From NCBI GenBank assembly GCA_018828125.1, contig JAHJWB010000004.1, forward strand, positions 1-64,000: 64,000 bases of DNA. Reading direction: 5' to 3'. The position numbers and the translations under genes are program-made. This document shows positions 36,057 to 44,632 of this stretch, one piece after another. Position 1 is the stretch's first letter; each line of letters opens with the position of its first letter. This DNA is from Gammaproteobacteria bacterium (lineage in GTDB: Bacteria > Pseudomonadota > Gammaproteobacteria > Burkholderiales > Burkholderiaceae_C). Under the pieces are notes generated by a model that was not told the origin of the DNA, searched no databases, and was given only the letters and a program-made list of their open reading frames with translations.

Positions 36057-37106
36057 ATGACCCACCATCCCCTGCACCGAACGTCTACGGACAGCCATTC
36101 CACTGTGTTGGTCCTGGGCGCCCGGGGCCGGCTGGGCCTGGCGGCCACCCGCGCGTTTGCCCAGGCGGGTTGGCAGGTGCTGGCCCAGGTGCGACCCGGG
36201 GCCAAAGGGGCACTAGGGGCGGCGTTGCCCGCCATCCCCGGTGTGTGGTGGATGCCGGTGGCGGTGAACGACACCCCCGCGCTGGCTGCCCAGGCGCAGG
36301 GCGCGCAGGTGGTGGTGCACGCGCTCAACCCTGTCTACACACACAAGGCCTGGCGTGAACAAGCCCCAGCGTTGATGGAGGCCGCCATTGCCATCACGCG
36401 CCAGCTGCGTGCCACGCTGATGCTGCCTGGCAACGTCTACAACTTTGGCGAAGGCATGCCACCCGTGTTGGGCGAAGACACGCCGCAGGCCGCGACCGGC
36501 TTCAAGGGGCGGCTGCGCGTGCAGCTGGAACAGCGCCTGCAGGCCGCAACGCAAGCCGGCGACATGCGCGCGGTGGTGCTGCGTGCTGGGGACTTCTTTG
36601 GCAGCGGCACCGGCACCTGGCTGGATCAAGCCATTGCCAAAGACCTGCCGCGCGGCCGCGTCACCTGGCCGGGCCCTCTGGACGTGGCCACGCCCTGGGC
36701 CTATTTGCCCGACCTGGCCCGCACCTTTGTGCGCGTGGCGCAAGAGCGGGACCGCCTGGCCGCGTTTGAGTGCCTGCATTTCGCAGGCCACCACGTCAGC
36801 GGGCAGCAGTGGCTGCACAGCTTCTCGGCCATTGCGGCAGAGCAAGGCTGGCTGCCTGACGCTGGGGCGTTGCGCGTGGGGCGGCTGCCCTGGCCTGTGC
36901 TGCGGTTGCTGGGGGTGGTGGCGCCCACGTTTGCCGCGCTGTCTGCCATGCGCTACCTGTGGACCACGCCCCATGCGCTGGACAACACCCGCCTGCGCGC
37001 GCTGATCGGCGACGAGCCCCATACACCGTTTGACCAGGCCGTGCGCCATGCACTGGCCGACCTGGGGCTGCTGGCAGCCCCCACGCCGCGGGCCGCTCTG
37101 GCCTGA
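36057..37106 (+). CDS. NAD-dependent epimerase/dehydratase-like (extended SDR) protein
   Basis: A 349-residue protein with a Rossmann N-terminus: VLVLGARGRLGLAATRAFAQ at about 17-36 carries the GxRGxxG dinucleotide motif. VVVHALNPVYT and LMLPGNVYNFGEG are in the positions of the catalytic-core strands. RAGDFFGSG and WAYLPDLARTFVRVAQERD match atypical SDRs. The substrate is unknown. The first ten residues MTHHPLHRTS look unstructured. Start 36057 follows GGAGCTCTGAA. The gene probably forms an operon with the nitroreductase-like gene 38 bp downstream. Confidence 0.85.
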   Translation: MTHHPLHRTSTDSHSTVLVLGARGRLGLAATRAFAQAGWQVLAQVRPGAKGALGAALPAIPGVWWMPVAVNDTPALAAQAQGAQVVVHALNPVYTHKAWREQAPALMEAAIAITRQLRATLMLPGNVYNFGEGMPPVLGEDTPQAATGFKGRLRVQLEQRLQAATQAGDMRAVVLRAGDFFGSGTGTWLDQAIAKDLPRGRVTWPGPLDVATPWAYLPDLARTFVRVAQERDRLAAFECLHFAGHHVSGQQWLHSFSAIAAEQGWLPDAGALRVGRLPWPVLRLLGVVAPTFAALSAMRYLWTTPHALDNTRLRALIGDEPHTPFDQAVRHALADLGLLAAPTPRAALA

Positions 37107-37144
37107 CCCGTTACCCATTTTTCCTCTTCATCAGGAGCATTCTC

Positions 37145-38326
37145 ATGAACCGTCGCAATTTCATCCGTTTGGCTGGGGGTGGCACCATTGCCGCGGCGTC
37201 GGCCAGCACCCTCGTGGCGTGTGGGGTGGTGGGGTCTCACTATCCCGCCGAAGCCGTGGAAGCCTGGAACGGCCCCGTGGGCGAAACCGATGTGCGCCGT
37301 CGCGCCGTGGCCTATGCCATCACCGCGCCCAACCCGCACAACCTGCAGCCTTGGCTGGTGGACCTGCGGGAGAGCGATGTCATCACGTTGCGCACCGACC
37401 CAGAGCGCGTGTTGCCGCACACCGACCCGCTGGGGCGGCAGATTCTGATCGGTCATGGCGCATTCCTGGAGCTGCTGGTGATGGCGCTGGCGCAACAGGG
37501 CGTGGCCAGCGAGGTCTCCATGTGGCCGCAAGGCGAGCTGCCAACGGCCCTCCAGGAATGGGACGACCGGGCCGTGGCGCGCATCACCCTCAAGCCCGGC
37601 GGCCAGCCAGACCCGTCGTTTGCCCAAGTGCTGCGGCGCCACACGCCCAAAAGCGATTTCGACACCACCCGCGCCGTGACGCCCGAAGTGCTGACCCAAT
37701 TGGTGAGTGGCGCCGGGGCCCACGCTCCGCTGAGCACAGGGGGCACCGTCAACGCCGACCAGTTGCCCGCGCTGCGCACGCTGTGCTGGGAGTCCGCCAA
37801 GGTCGAGCTGCTCACGCCCCGCACCATGATGGAAAGCATCCACCTCACCCGTGTGGGCCCTGGCGAAATCCTGCAGCACCGCGACGGCATCTCGCTCAAC
37901 TCGCCGTTTGTGCGTGCGGTGTCGGCGCTGGGCATGTTCGACCGCTCGGCGCCGCCCGCCGAAGGCAGTGCCGCCTACAAAAGCGCCATGGGGCGCTTTG
38001 AAGGCCACAGCCGCACGGCCATGGGGTTTGTGTGGATCACCGGCCCCAACACGCGCAGCGACCAGGTCCGTACCGGCCGTCTGTATGTGCGCCAGCAGCT
38101 GCAGGCCACGGCGCTGGGTGTGGGCCTGCACCCCATGAGCCAGGCCGTGCAGGAGTTTGCCGAAATGGCCCCGCATTTCGAGCGCGTGCACCAACTGGTG
38201 CTGGGGCGGCCCGCGCCGCGCAGTGCCAGCGACCCCACGGTTCAGATGTTCTGCCGCATCGGCTACCCCCAGGGCGAGGTGCCCGCCACGCCACGCAGGC
38301 CGCTCGCGCGGTTTGTGATGGCGTGA
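37145..38326 (+). CDS. Acg-type FMN-binding oxidoreductase (nitroreductase fold), Tat/lipoprotein signal
   Basis: A 393-residue protein. MNRRNFIRLAGGGTIAAASA is a twin-arginine signal, and LVAC at 23-26 fits a lipobox, so a Tat-exported lipoprotein is likely. The rest resembles Acg-type nitroreductase-like proteins: RRAVAYAITAPNPHNLQPW (FMN-binding start), GRQILIGHGAFLELLVMA, and ATALGVGLHPMSQAVQEFAE near the end. In this family FMN is bound but reduction of nitro compounds is often not detected. Start 37145 has CAGGAG upstream. Confidence 0.85.
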   Translation: MNRRNFIRLAGGGTIAAASASTLVACGVVGSHYPAEAVEAWNGPVGETDVRRRAVAYAITAPNPHNLQPWLVDLRESDVITLRTDPERVLPHTDPLGRQILIGHGAFLELLVMALAQQGVASEVSMWPQGELPTALQEWDDRAVARITLKPGGQPDPSFAQVLRRHTPKSDFDTTRAVTPEVLTQLVSGAGAHAPLSTGGTVNADQLPALRTLCWESAKVELLTPRTMMESIHLTRVGPGEILQHRDGISLNSPFVRAVSALGMFDRSAPPAEGSAAYKSAMGRFEGHSRTAMGFVWITGPNTRSDQVRTGRLYVRQQLQATALGVGLHPMSQAVQEFAEMAPHFERVHQLVLGRPAPRSASDPTVQMFCRIGYPQGEVPATPRRPLARFVMA

Positions 38327-38329
38327 TAT

Positions 38330-38391
38330 GTGGTCGAAATAGGCTCTAGCGCTTGATGGTAAGGCGCTTGCAGCTATGATTTTTGATTTTC
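38330..38391 (-). repeat. Palindromic repeat family A, copy 8 (covers an ECF sigma stop codon)
   Basis: Minus strand: CATAGCTGCAAGCGCCTTAC then CATCAAGCGCTAGAGCCTAT. It lies between convergent genes, and its AATCATAGCT part provides the last codons and the TAG stop of the ECF sigma gene. Confidence 0.9.
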
Positions 38392-38961
38392 CTGGCCGAT
38401 GAGCGCAGGGGATGGGGATGGTGGGGGTTCGGCTTGCGCCAGATATTCCCGCACCAGTGCCCGCGCGCGGTGCAAGCGGCTTTTGGCGGCCTCGCGTGTC
38501 ACGTCCAGCCGCTGGGCCATCTCTTCGATGGTCAGCTCCTCAAAGTCGCGCATCAGCAGCGCGTCGCGGTATTTGGGGGGCAGCGAGTCGATGGCCAGCG
38601 CGAGGTCGTGGCGCAGTTCGTGGTCGGGGCGGTGCGACCAGGCCAGGGCATCTTCCACCTGCGCCAGCGGCTCGCCCTTGAGCCAGGCCAGAGCCGGGCG
38701 CATGCACAGCCGCTGCACGATGCGTACCACCCAGCCGCCAAATGCCGCCAGCTCACGCAGGGCGCCCACGCGGCGGTAGACGATGATGAGCGCCTCCTGC
38801 ACCACATCGTCGGTGGCCGTGGTGGCCGCGCAGTGGCGGAGCGCATAGCGGCGGATGTCGGGGCGGGTCAGGCGCAGCAGCTGTTCCATGGCCTGCGCGT
38901 CGCCCCCGCGCGCAGCGGGCAGCAACTGGGCGAGCGTGGGTACGGGGTTGAGGGGGCTCAT
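38374..38961 (-). CDS. RNA polymerase sigma factor, ECF family
   Basis: A 195-residue sigma-70-family factor. Region 2 is at about 20-90 (RYALRHCAATTATDDVVQEA, LIIVYRRVGAL). Region 4 is at about 125-180 (SLPPKYRDALLMRDFEELTI, AQRLDVTREAAKSRLHRAR). ECF factors usually answer an anti-sigma partner, but none is adjacent; a small DUF2892 gene lies upstream on the same strand. The terminal residues QENQKS and the stop are encoded by a palindromic repeat A copy, so the present C-terminus may be an acquired one. Confidence 0.93.
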   Translation of the reverse strand: MSPLNPVPTLAQLLPAARGGDAQAMEQLLRLTRPDIRRYALRHCAATTATDDVVQEALIIVYRRVGALRELAAFGGWVVRIVQRLCMRPALAWLKGEPLAQVEDALAWSHRPDHELRHDLALAIDSLPPKYRDALLMRDFEELTIEEMAQRLDVTREAAKSRLHRARALVREYLAQAEPPPSPSPALIGQENQKS

Positions 38962-39029
38962 TTTTTAGTTCTCCCTGGCGCGTTGCGCTACCCGCGGCCC
39001 ATGAAACTGGCGCGAACGATGCGCGGGCA

Positions 39030-39210
39030 GCCGCGCAAGGGCTGCCCCGCCGCCCTGGCTGCGTCCCCCAACCCACGCCAGCGTGAGAGCGGGGGCTGAG
39101 GGGACAGAGAGGCGCGGCTCCCAGCCTGCCTGCGCAGGCCTGGACGACTCCGAAGGGCAGTCGCCTCTGGCGGCAGCACCGAGGCGCGAAGCGGCTGAGG
39201 GGGGTGTTTG
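39030..39210 (-). repeat. GC-rich repeat family B, copy 3 (with internal extra sequence)
   Basis: On the minus strand, CCCCCCTCAGCCGCTTCGCG at the start and CCCCCGCTCTCACGCTGGCG, then GGCGGGGCAGCCCTTGCGCG, match the two halves of family B. About 85 bp lie between the halves. It fills most of the gap between the DUF2892 and ECF sigma genes. Confidence 0.7.
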
Positions 39211-39216
39211 TTCATG

Positions 39217-39420
39217 TCACTCGACCGGCTTGCGGCCCACCATTGCGCAGGCGGGGCAGTAGCCAAACGCTCCGCTCAGGATGCTCCCGATGCCCAATCC
39301 GGCCAGCACCAGGCCGAGGGGCGACATGCCTTGCCACCAGACACCCACAGCGATCAGGGCGACGCCCCCGACAACGCGCAGCAGGCTTTCAGGGCGGGTG
39401 ATGTTCTTGCGGTACAGCAT
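39217..39420 (-). CDS. DUF2892 family small membrane protein
   Basis: A 67-residue protein with two hydrophobic spans and the opening MLYRKNITRPESLLRVVGGV, typical of the YgaP-type DUF2892 membrane domain. CPACAMVGRK near the C-terminus has a Cys pair. Function is unknown. The start at 39420 has GGAG eleven bases upstream. It precedes the ECF sigma gene on the same strand, with repeat B between them. Confidence 0.85.
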   Translation of the reverse strand: MLYRKNITRPESLLRVVGGVALIAVGVWWQGMSPLGLVLAGLGIGSILSGAFGYCPACAMVGRKPVE

Positions 39421-39543
39421 GGTGAAGAGCTCCAGGGTTGTGAACGAAGCGCCAACACAGGGCGCCTCACCCACCAAGAGCAGGCGTTTGCGCAAAAGGA
39501 TTCATCTGCAGCAAAAAATGTTTATGCCTCGCTGTCTTCCTGG

Positions 39544-40518
39544 TCACTGGAAGTGGTCGAACGAGGCGTACCGGTGTTCCACCGGCTGGCCTTGCGCATC
39601 CACCAGACGCAGCCCGGGCTCGGCCAAGACCGTGCCGATGCGGGTCACGGGGGTGTTGCTGGCCTGTGATGCGGCGGCCACGGCAGCGCGGCGGGCGGAG
39701 GGCGCAGTGAACGCCAGTTCGTAGTCGTCGCCTCCGGCCAGGGTGCACTGGCGGACAAAATTTTGGTCAAATTGGCCTTCAGCGCTTGATGAATAAGCGC
39801 CTACAGCTATTAAATTAGAAGTAAGGTGGGTGTCAATGATTGCCCCGACGCCCGATGCCTTGAGGATGTGCGCCAGGTCCCCCAGCAGGCCGTCGCTCAC
39901 GTCCATCGCGCTGCTGGCCACCCCACGCAGGGCGAGGCCCAGCGGCACGCGGGGGGTGGGGCGTTCCAGCCGCTGGCGGGCGCGGGCCAGCACCTCGCCG
40001 GGCAGGGTGATATGGCCCAGCAGGGCTTCCAGCGCCAGTCGGGCGTCGCCCAGCGTGCCGCTTACGTAGATGTCATCGCCGGGACGGGCACCGCTGCGCA
40101 GGAGGGCCTGCCCGGTGGGCACTTCGCCGAACACGGTGATGCAGAGGTTGAGCGGGCCCTGCGTGGTGTCGCCGCCCACCAGTTCGCAGCCGTGCGCATC
40201 GGCCAGTGCCCACATCCCGCGCGAGAAGCCCGCCAGCCACGCCTCCTGCACACGCGGCAGTGACAGCGCCAGCGTGAACGCCAGCGGCTTGGCGCCGCAG
40301 GCCGCCAGGTCCGACAGGTTCACCGCCAGCGCCTTGTGTCCGAGGGCATCGGGGTCCACGTCCGCAAAAAAGTGGCGGCCCTCCACCAGCATGTCGCTGG
40401 ACACCGCCAGCTGCATGCCCGGCGCAGGCGCCAGCAGCGCGCAGTCGTCGCCCACGCCAAGCGCGGCCTGGCGCACCGGGCGGGTGAAGTAGCGGGCGAT
40501 CAAGTCGAACTCACCCAT
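39544..40518 (-). CDS. thiL: Thiamine-monophosphate kinase
   Basis: A 324-residue enzyme phosphorylating thiamine monophosphate to thiamine pyrophosphate. GVGDDCALLAPAPGMQLAVS at 21-40 and SDMLVEGRHF at 41-50 are the ATP and metal sites; NLSDLAACGA at 67-76, GGDTTQGP at 115-122, SAMDVSDGLLGDLAHILKAS at 203-222 and AGGDDYELAF at 261-270 complete the signature. A palindromic repeat A copy supplies residues 233-254, just before AGGDDYE, in a variable part of the domain. Its usual neighbour pgpA is 10 kb away. Confidence 0.96.
   Translation of the reverse strand: MGEFDLIARYFTRPVRQAALGVGDDCALLAPAPGMQLAVSSDMLVEGRHFFADVDPDALGHKALAVNLSDLAACGAKPLAFTLALSLPRVQEAWLAGFSRGMWALADAHGCELVGGDTTQGPLNLCITVFGEVPTGQALLRSGARPGDDIYVSGTLGDARLALEALLGHITLPGEVLARARQRLERPTPRVPLGLALRGVASSAMDVSDGLLGDLAHILKASGVGAIIDTHLTSNLIAVGAYSSSAEGQFDQNFVRQCTLAGGDDYELAFTAPSARRAAVAAASQASNTPVTRIGTVLAEPGLRLVDAQGQPVEHRYASFDHFQ
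39757..39822 (-). repeat. Palindromic repeat family A, copy 9 (in frame inside thiL)
   Basis: Minus strand: AATAGCTGTAGGCGCTTATT then CATCAAGCGCTGAAGGCCAA, close to the consensus. It encodes TSNLIAVGAYSSSAEGQFDQ in thiL. The SSSAEGQ part is read in the same frame as the rpoN copy (STSAEGQ). Confidence 0.9.
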
Positions 40519-40649
40519 GGCAATGCCTTGTTGAACCGGCGCCAGCGTGGTGAGGCGGGGGAGTGGGGCGGAGATCAGAAATCATGTGCAGTGGCAAACA
40601 ATGAGCAGGGGCGCGGGGCGGCACCTTGGCGTGTTGGCATGTTGGCGTG
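40519..40649. other. Short intergenic region
   Basis: A 131-bp region between thiL and the LysR gene, with both genes on the minus strand. It should carry the thiL promoter. A short direct repetition (TTGGCGTGTTGGCATGTTGG) is visible at about 40626-40645. No gene was seen. Confidence 0.4.
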
Positions 40650-41546
40650 TCAACGCGGGTCAAACCACTGCGCCCAATGGTCGATACAGGCCTGAATCTT
40701 GGGCAGCCGGTGGCGGCGGGTGAGGGTGATGGCATGGATGGGGCTCGGCTGCGGGTCCACCCACTCGGCCAGTACCGGTGCCAGCAGGCCCTGGCGCACC
40801 AGCGGGTCGGCCACCAGGGTGCCCAGGCGCGCAATGCCCAGGCCCTGTAGCGCCATGCGGGTGGTGATGGCGGTGCTACCCGAGCGCCAATGCCCATCGG
40901 CCACCAGCACGTGGGGCTCGCCGTGGACCCGGAACGGCCAGTGGTTCAGAGACGCCACCGCACTGTTGGCGATGAGCCGGTGCTGGCGCAGATCATCCGG
41001 TCGCTGGGGCGTACCGTGCGTGTGCAGATACCCCGGCGTGGCATACAGGCCGCGCGCCAAGGTGCCCAGCGGGCGTGCGACCACCGTGTCGGTCAGGGGC
41101 AGGCCGGTGCGGATGGCGATGTCGATGCCATCGCGTGCCATGTCGGCCATGCGGTCGTCGACCAGCAACTCCACCCGCAGCTGCGGGTGCTTTTGCTGCA
41201 GGCTGTCAAAGCTGGGGATCAGCAGGTGTTCGGCCACCACCGAACTGGACGCTACGCGCACCCAGCCGCTGGGCTGGCCGCTTTGGTGGGCGAAATCGCC
41301 TTCCAGATCGTCCAGCGTGCTGATGATGCGGCGGCAGTAGTCTAAAAACGTCTGACCCTCGGCCGTGGGCGTGAGGCCGTGGGTGCTGCGGTGGATGAGC
41401 CGCGCACCGCTGGCCTTTTCGATGCGCGCCAGTGCGCGTGACACCTGGCTGACGGGCACGTCCCGCTCGCGCGCCACGGCCGACAGGGAACCGAGGTCGG
41501 CCACACGGACGAACAGGTGCAGGTCTTCAAAGCGGAGGTCGCGCAT
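40650..41546 (-). CDS. LysR family transcriptional regulator
   Basis: A 298-residue LysR protein. The DNA-binding part RFEDLHLFVRVADLGSLSAV (5-24) and VSRALARIEKASGARLIHRS match the family. The effector domain lies at about 90-290. Its sequence is related to the 34064-35008 regulator (both carry RPLG/RSLG and YATPGYL / YASPGYL-type segments), so the two are probably paralogs. It is divergent from a small gene at 41719. Confidence 0.92.
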   Translation of the reverse strand: MRDLRFEDLHLFVRVADLGSLSAVARERDVPVSQVSRALARIEKASGARLIHRSTHGLTPTAEGQTFLDYCRRIISTLDDLEGDFAHQSGQPSGWVRVASSSVVAEHLLIPSFDSLQQKHPQLRVELLVDDRMADMARDGIDIAIRTGLPLTDTVVARPLGTLARGLYATPGYLHTHGTPQRPDDLRQHRLIANSAVASLNHWPFRVHGEPHVLVADGHWRSGSTAITTRMALQGLGIARLGTLVADPLVRQGLLAPVLAEWVDPQPSPIHAITLTRRHRLPKIQACIDHWAQWFDPR

Positions 41547-41718
41547 CGGGCAATGGTAGCGGTGGCCTGCCGTTCAAGGCAGGCGCGGCGTTGCAGCAAG
41601 TGCAAAACCGACTTGCGCGCGGTGTCGTTTCCGCAAGAAGGCGCGGTTTCTACAGTCGGTGCCACTGGGTTCGCACCACCCCGAATGCGTCCCTATCTCA
41701 CCCGAAAGGACCGACTCC

Positions 41719-41934
41719 ATGTACCACGAGCTTTCCCCCGCGGAGTATCAGCGGTTGCAAGAGACTGCCGAGCAGGTGGCGCGGCAGCTGCGCCGCCAGG
41801 CCCTGCTTGATGCGCAGGATGCGCTGTATCGCCACACCGTGCGTGCCGGGCGTTCGGCGTGGCGGCTGGCGGTGCGGCTTGCCCGCCACCGGCGGCAGCG
41901 TGCAGCGCACATCTCGCTGCGCACGCAAGGTTGA
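41719..41934 (+). CDS. Small basic protein of unknown function
   Basis: A 71-residue Gln/Arg/Ala-rich, helical protein (SPAEYQRLQETAEQVARQLR, RQALLDAQDALYRHTVRAGR), with AAAGGA eight bases before the start. No family is recognised. The pattern suggests an amphipathic, possibly nucleic-acid- or membrane-associated helix. It is divergent from a LysR gene, which may control it. Confidence 0.55.
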   Translation: MYHELSPAEYQRLQETAEQVARQLRRQALLDAQDALYRHTVRAGRSAWRLAVRLARHRRQRAAHISLRTQG

Positions 41935-41993
41935 AGCATGCCGGTTCTTGTCCTCAGGATCGCCCTGTGGGGGCGAGCCAGACCGTGCGGGGC

Positions 41994-43118
41994 CTAAGCC
42001 GGCGCGCCGCGAAAGCGTTGGGCCGCCTGCCGGCTGACCTCGGCGAGCAATTGCTCTTCGCTCTGGCGCTGGCGCAGCCAACGGGCGTCGTTCTGGCCCG
42101 CCTCCACTTCCGTCCGCAGCATGTGCATGGCGCTGGAAGCGCCTTGCACAGCGGCGTGGCCCGCAATCTTGTCCATGGTGCGCAGAATGTGTTCGCGCAG
42201 CGGCATGTGGTCGCCCGTAGCCGGGTCAACATACACCGCGTCCATGCCAAAGCGGCAGGCCTGGAAGCGGTTGTACGTGTACACGAGGTAGTCGTCCTCT
42301 TCGGGCATGAAGGGCTGGTCGGCCAGGAACCACGCCCCCAGGGACTGCACGTAGCCCGCCAACGCGGCGGCACGCTCGATGGTCAACGGGGTGTCGAACA
42401 CGCGGATCTCGATGGTGCCGAACTCGGGCTTGGGGCGAATGTCCCAGTAAAAGTCCTTCATGCTTTTGACCACGCCCGTGCGCGTCATCTTGTCAAAGTA
42501 GCTCGTGAAATCGTCCCATGTCAGGGCAAACGGCGCGCGGCCAGACAGCGGGAACGCAAACACCGAGTTCAGCCGGGCAGAGTCAAACGCGGTGTCATGG
42601 CCCTGCACGTAGGGGCTGGAGGCCGACAGCGCGATGAAATGCGGGATATACCGCGACATGCGGTGCAGCATGAGCAGGGCCGAATCCGCGTCGGGACAGC
42701 CGATGTGCACGTGCTGGCCGAAGATGGTGAACTGCTTGCTCAGGTAGCCATACAGCTGTGAGAGCTCTTGGAAGCGGGGCTTGTCATAGATGCGCCGCTC
42801 GTGCCACTGCTGGAACGGGTGCGTGCCACCGCCCACCACCGCGATGTTGAGCTTGTCAGCGCTTTTGACGAGCGCGTCGCGCACGGGTGTGAGCTGGCCC
42901 AACACTTCACTGGCTGAGTGGCAGATGTCGGTGGAGATCTCGATCATGCTGTTCGTCATTTCGGGCACCACGCTGCCAGGCAGCGGGGTTTTCGCCATGA
43001 GGCGCAGCATGTCGTCGGCGTAGGGAGCCAGGTCGTAGTCGTTGGTGTTGACGAGCTGCAACTCCAGCTCGACGCCCAGCGTCAGGGGTTCGGAATGAGA
43101 GAAGGCTTCAAGACTCAC
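41994..43118 (-). CDS. GCS2 family carboxylate-amine ligase, YbdK type
   Basis: A 374-residue protein of the glutamate-cysteine ligase family 2 (YbdK). [20 protein letters not shown] near 13-32, [20 protein letters not shown] near 55-74, [20 protein letters not shown] near 95-114 and [20 protein letters not shown] near 133-152 are the signature blocks. YbdK has weak glutamate-cysteine ligase activity in vitro, and its natural role is unknown. I chose the GTG at 43118 (GGAG upstream; family N-terminus SLEAFSHSE) over the GTG at 43142. It overlaps the antiporter gene and forms an operon with it. Confidence 0.9.
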   Translation of the reverse strand: MSLEAFSHSEPLTLGVELELQLVNTNDYDLAPYADDMLRLMAKTPLPGSVVPEMTNSMIEISTDICHSASEVLGQLTPVRDALVKSADKLNIAVVGGGTHPFQQWHERRIYDKPRFQELSQLYGYLSKQFTIFGQHVHIGCPDADSALLMLHRMSRYIPHFIALSASSPYVQGHDTAFDSARLNSVFAFPLSGRAPFALTWDDFTSYFDKMTRTGVVKSMKDFYWDIRPKPEFGTIEIRVFDTPLTIERAAALAGYVQSLGAWFLADQPFMPEEDDYLVYTYNRFQACRFGMDAVYVDPATGDHMPLREHILRTMDKIAGHAAVQGASSAMHMLRTEVEAGQNDARWLRQRQSEEQLLAEVSRQAAQRFRGAPA

Positions 43119-44367
43119 GGCTGTTTTCTCCGTTGTTGGCACGGGTCAGGGGCGCCCAGGGTTTGGAGCTTTCGCCCGCACGGTAAATGGCCACGGTGGC
43201 AATCACGGCCCCCAGCACTTCCATCAACAAAATGGCAGGCAGCGCCACGCCGGCAATCACATGACCGGTGGACGGCGATGCCAGCACGAACTGCGAGGCG
43301 ATCAACAGCGCGATGGAGGACATGGGTGTCATCGCACAGCCCACCCACAGCGCCTGCTTCCAGCTGGCACCGCTGCCCACGTTGCCCAGCGCCACGCCAG
43401 TGGCTTTGGCGATAAGGCGCACGGCGATCAGGGCCAGCACAACGCCTGCCACCGGGGCACTCCAGTCGGCCTGCGCGGCCACGGTCGAGACGAGCACAAA
43501 CATCAGCATGGTGAGCAGCGACGACGCATTGCCCAGCTGCCGCGGCCACGCCCAGGGGCGCGGGTTGAGTTGCTTGAGCAGCATGCCGCCCAGCAGCGCG
43601 GCCAGTGGCGCTGACCCGCCCATGTGGGCCGCCACCGCCGTGCCTGCAGCCACCAGTGCCAGAAACAGCATGGAGGTGTTTTCGCTGGTGGGGCTCATGA
43701 AGCGCAGCGCCATGCGCAGCACCAGGGCCAGCACGGTGGCCACCACGATGGACACGCCGAGCACCACCACCACGGGGTACACGGTTTCCATCAACGTCAC
43801 GCTTTGGCGGTTGATCAGCTCGGCCTTGGCACTGCCCAGGGTCAAGGCATACAAGGTCGACAAGGTCGTGAGCACGATGGCGCGTTCGGTCACCGGGCCC
43901 GCAGCGCGGGTGTCGGCCACCACACGGGTGAGAACGGCAGGGGAGGCCGCCAGCGCAACCAGGGCCAGCGGGCCCGCCACCTGTGTGGGCAGGTTCAGCC
44001 ACACCAGCACCCAATACACCGCAAAGTACGTCAGCACCGACTCGGCAATGCTTTGCACCAGCACCATGGGGTTGTGGCGGAACCAGCGCAGCGGAATGCG
44101 CCCGCCACATTCGAACAGGACGATCGCTATGCCAAGTTCCAGCAGAAACAAGCCGATCCCTTGCAGCGGCCAAATTGCGCCACTGAACCCTGCGAGGCCA
44201 GCGACCGTTCCGACCAGGGAATAACCCACCACTTTGGGCAGGCCTGTATGGCGCTGTGTGAGGTAGCCCGCCATGGCCGCAACGGCCAGCAGCAGCGACC
44301 ATTGCACTGTGGGTAACCCGGCCGAGGGTCGCAACCATTGCGCCCAGAAGGTCAGGATTTCATTCAT
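43108..44367 (-). CDS. CPA2-type cation:proton antiporter
   Basis: A 419-residue membrane protein with about 12 spans. [13 protein letters not shown] and [20 protein letters not shown] in the first third fit the KefB/CPA2 fold. The segment [20 protein letters not shown] then [11 protein letters not shown] parallels the second antiporter in the same operon. There is no C-terminal TrkA-N/RCK domain, unlike KefB. It may exchange K+ or Na+ for H+. It overlaps the YbdK gene and follows the first antiporter gene by 265 bp. Confidence 0.88.
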   Translation of the reverse strand: MNEILTFWAQWLRPSAGLPTVQWSLLLAVAAMAGYLTQRHTGLPKVVGYSLVGTVAGLAGFSGAIWPLQGIGLFLLELGIAIVLFECGGRIPLRWFRHNPMVLVQSIAESVLTYFAVYWVLVWLNLPTQVAGPLALVALAASPAVLTRVVADTRAAGPVTERAIVLTTLSTLYALTLGSAKAELINRQSVTLMETVYPVVVVLGVSIVVATVLALVLRMALRFMSPTSENTSMLFLALVAAGTAVAAHMGGSAPLAALLGGMLLKQLNPRPWAWPRQLGNASSLLTMLMFVLVSTVAAQADWSAPVAGVVLALIAVRLIAKATGVALGNVGSGASWKQALWVGCAMTPMSSIALLIASQFVLASPSTGHVIAGVALPAILLMEVLGAVIATVAIYRAGESSKPWAPLTRANNGENSRES

Positions 44368-44632
44368 GGATTGGATTCCTCTCGATCAGATGGCGCATCG
44401 GCCACCACGGTGTTGTAAGCGTAGGCCGAGTTCTGAAGTAAACGGCGCTGGCGCAGGCAGGATAATTTACAGTCAGATACCAACGACAGTTGTAGGACTG
44501 TGGCACAAGTGGCGGCAACCCCCTCCTTGATGATGGGCCTGGGTTGTGGGCGAGGCCTTGCAACCTACTCATCCCACTGGGCTGCAGGTCATCATCTTGC
44601 GCAATGTATTGGGGCGAAAACTACGCAATCAA
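44368..44632. other. Intergenic region between the two antiporter genes
   Basis: A 265-bp region that could carry a second promoter; TAATTTACAGTCAGATACC at about 44462 is its AT-richest part. No gene, repeat or clear terminator was seen. Confidence 0.4.

Noticed and set aside
43119-43142. GTG start for the YbdK gene eight codons upstream
   Set aside because: The GTG at 43118 has a better ribosome-binding site and gives the usual family N-terminus.
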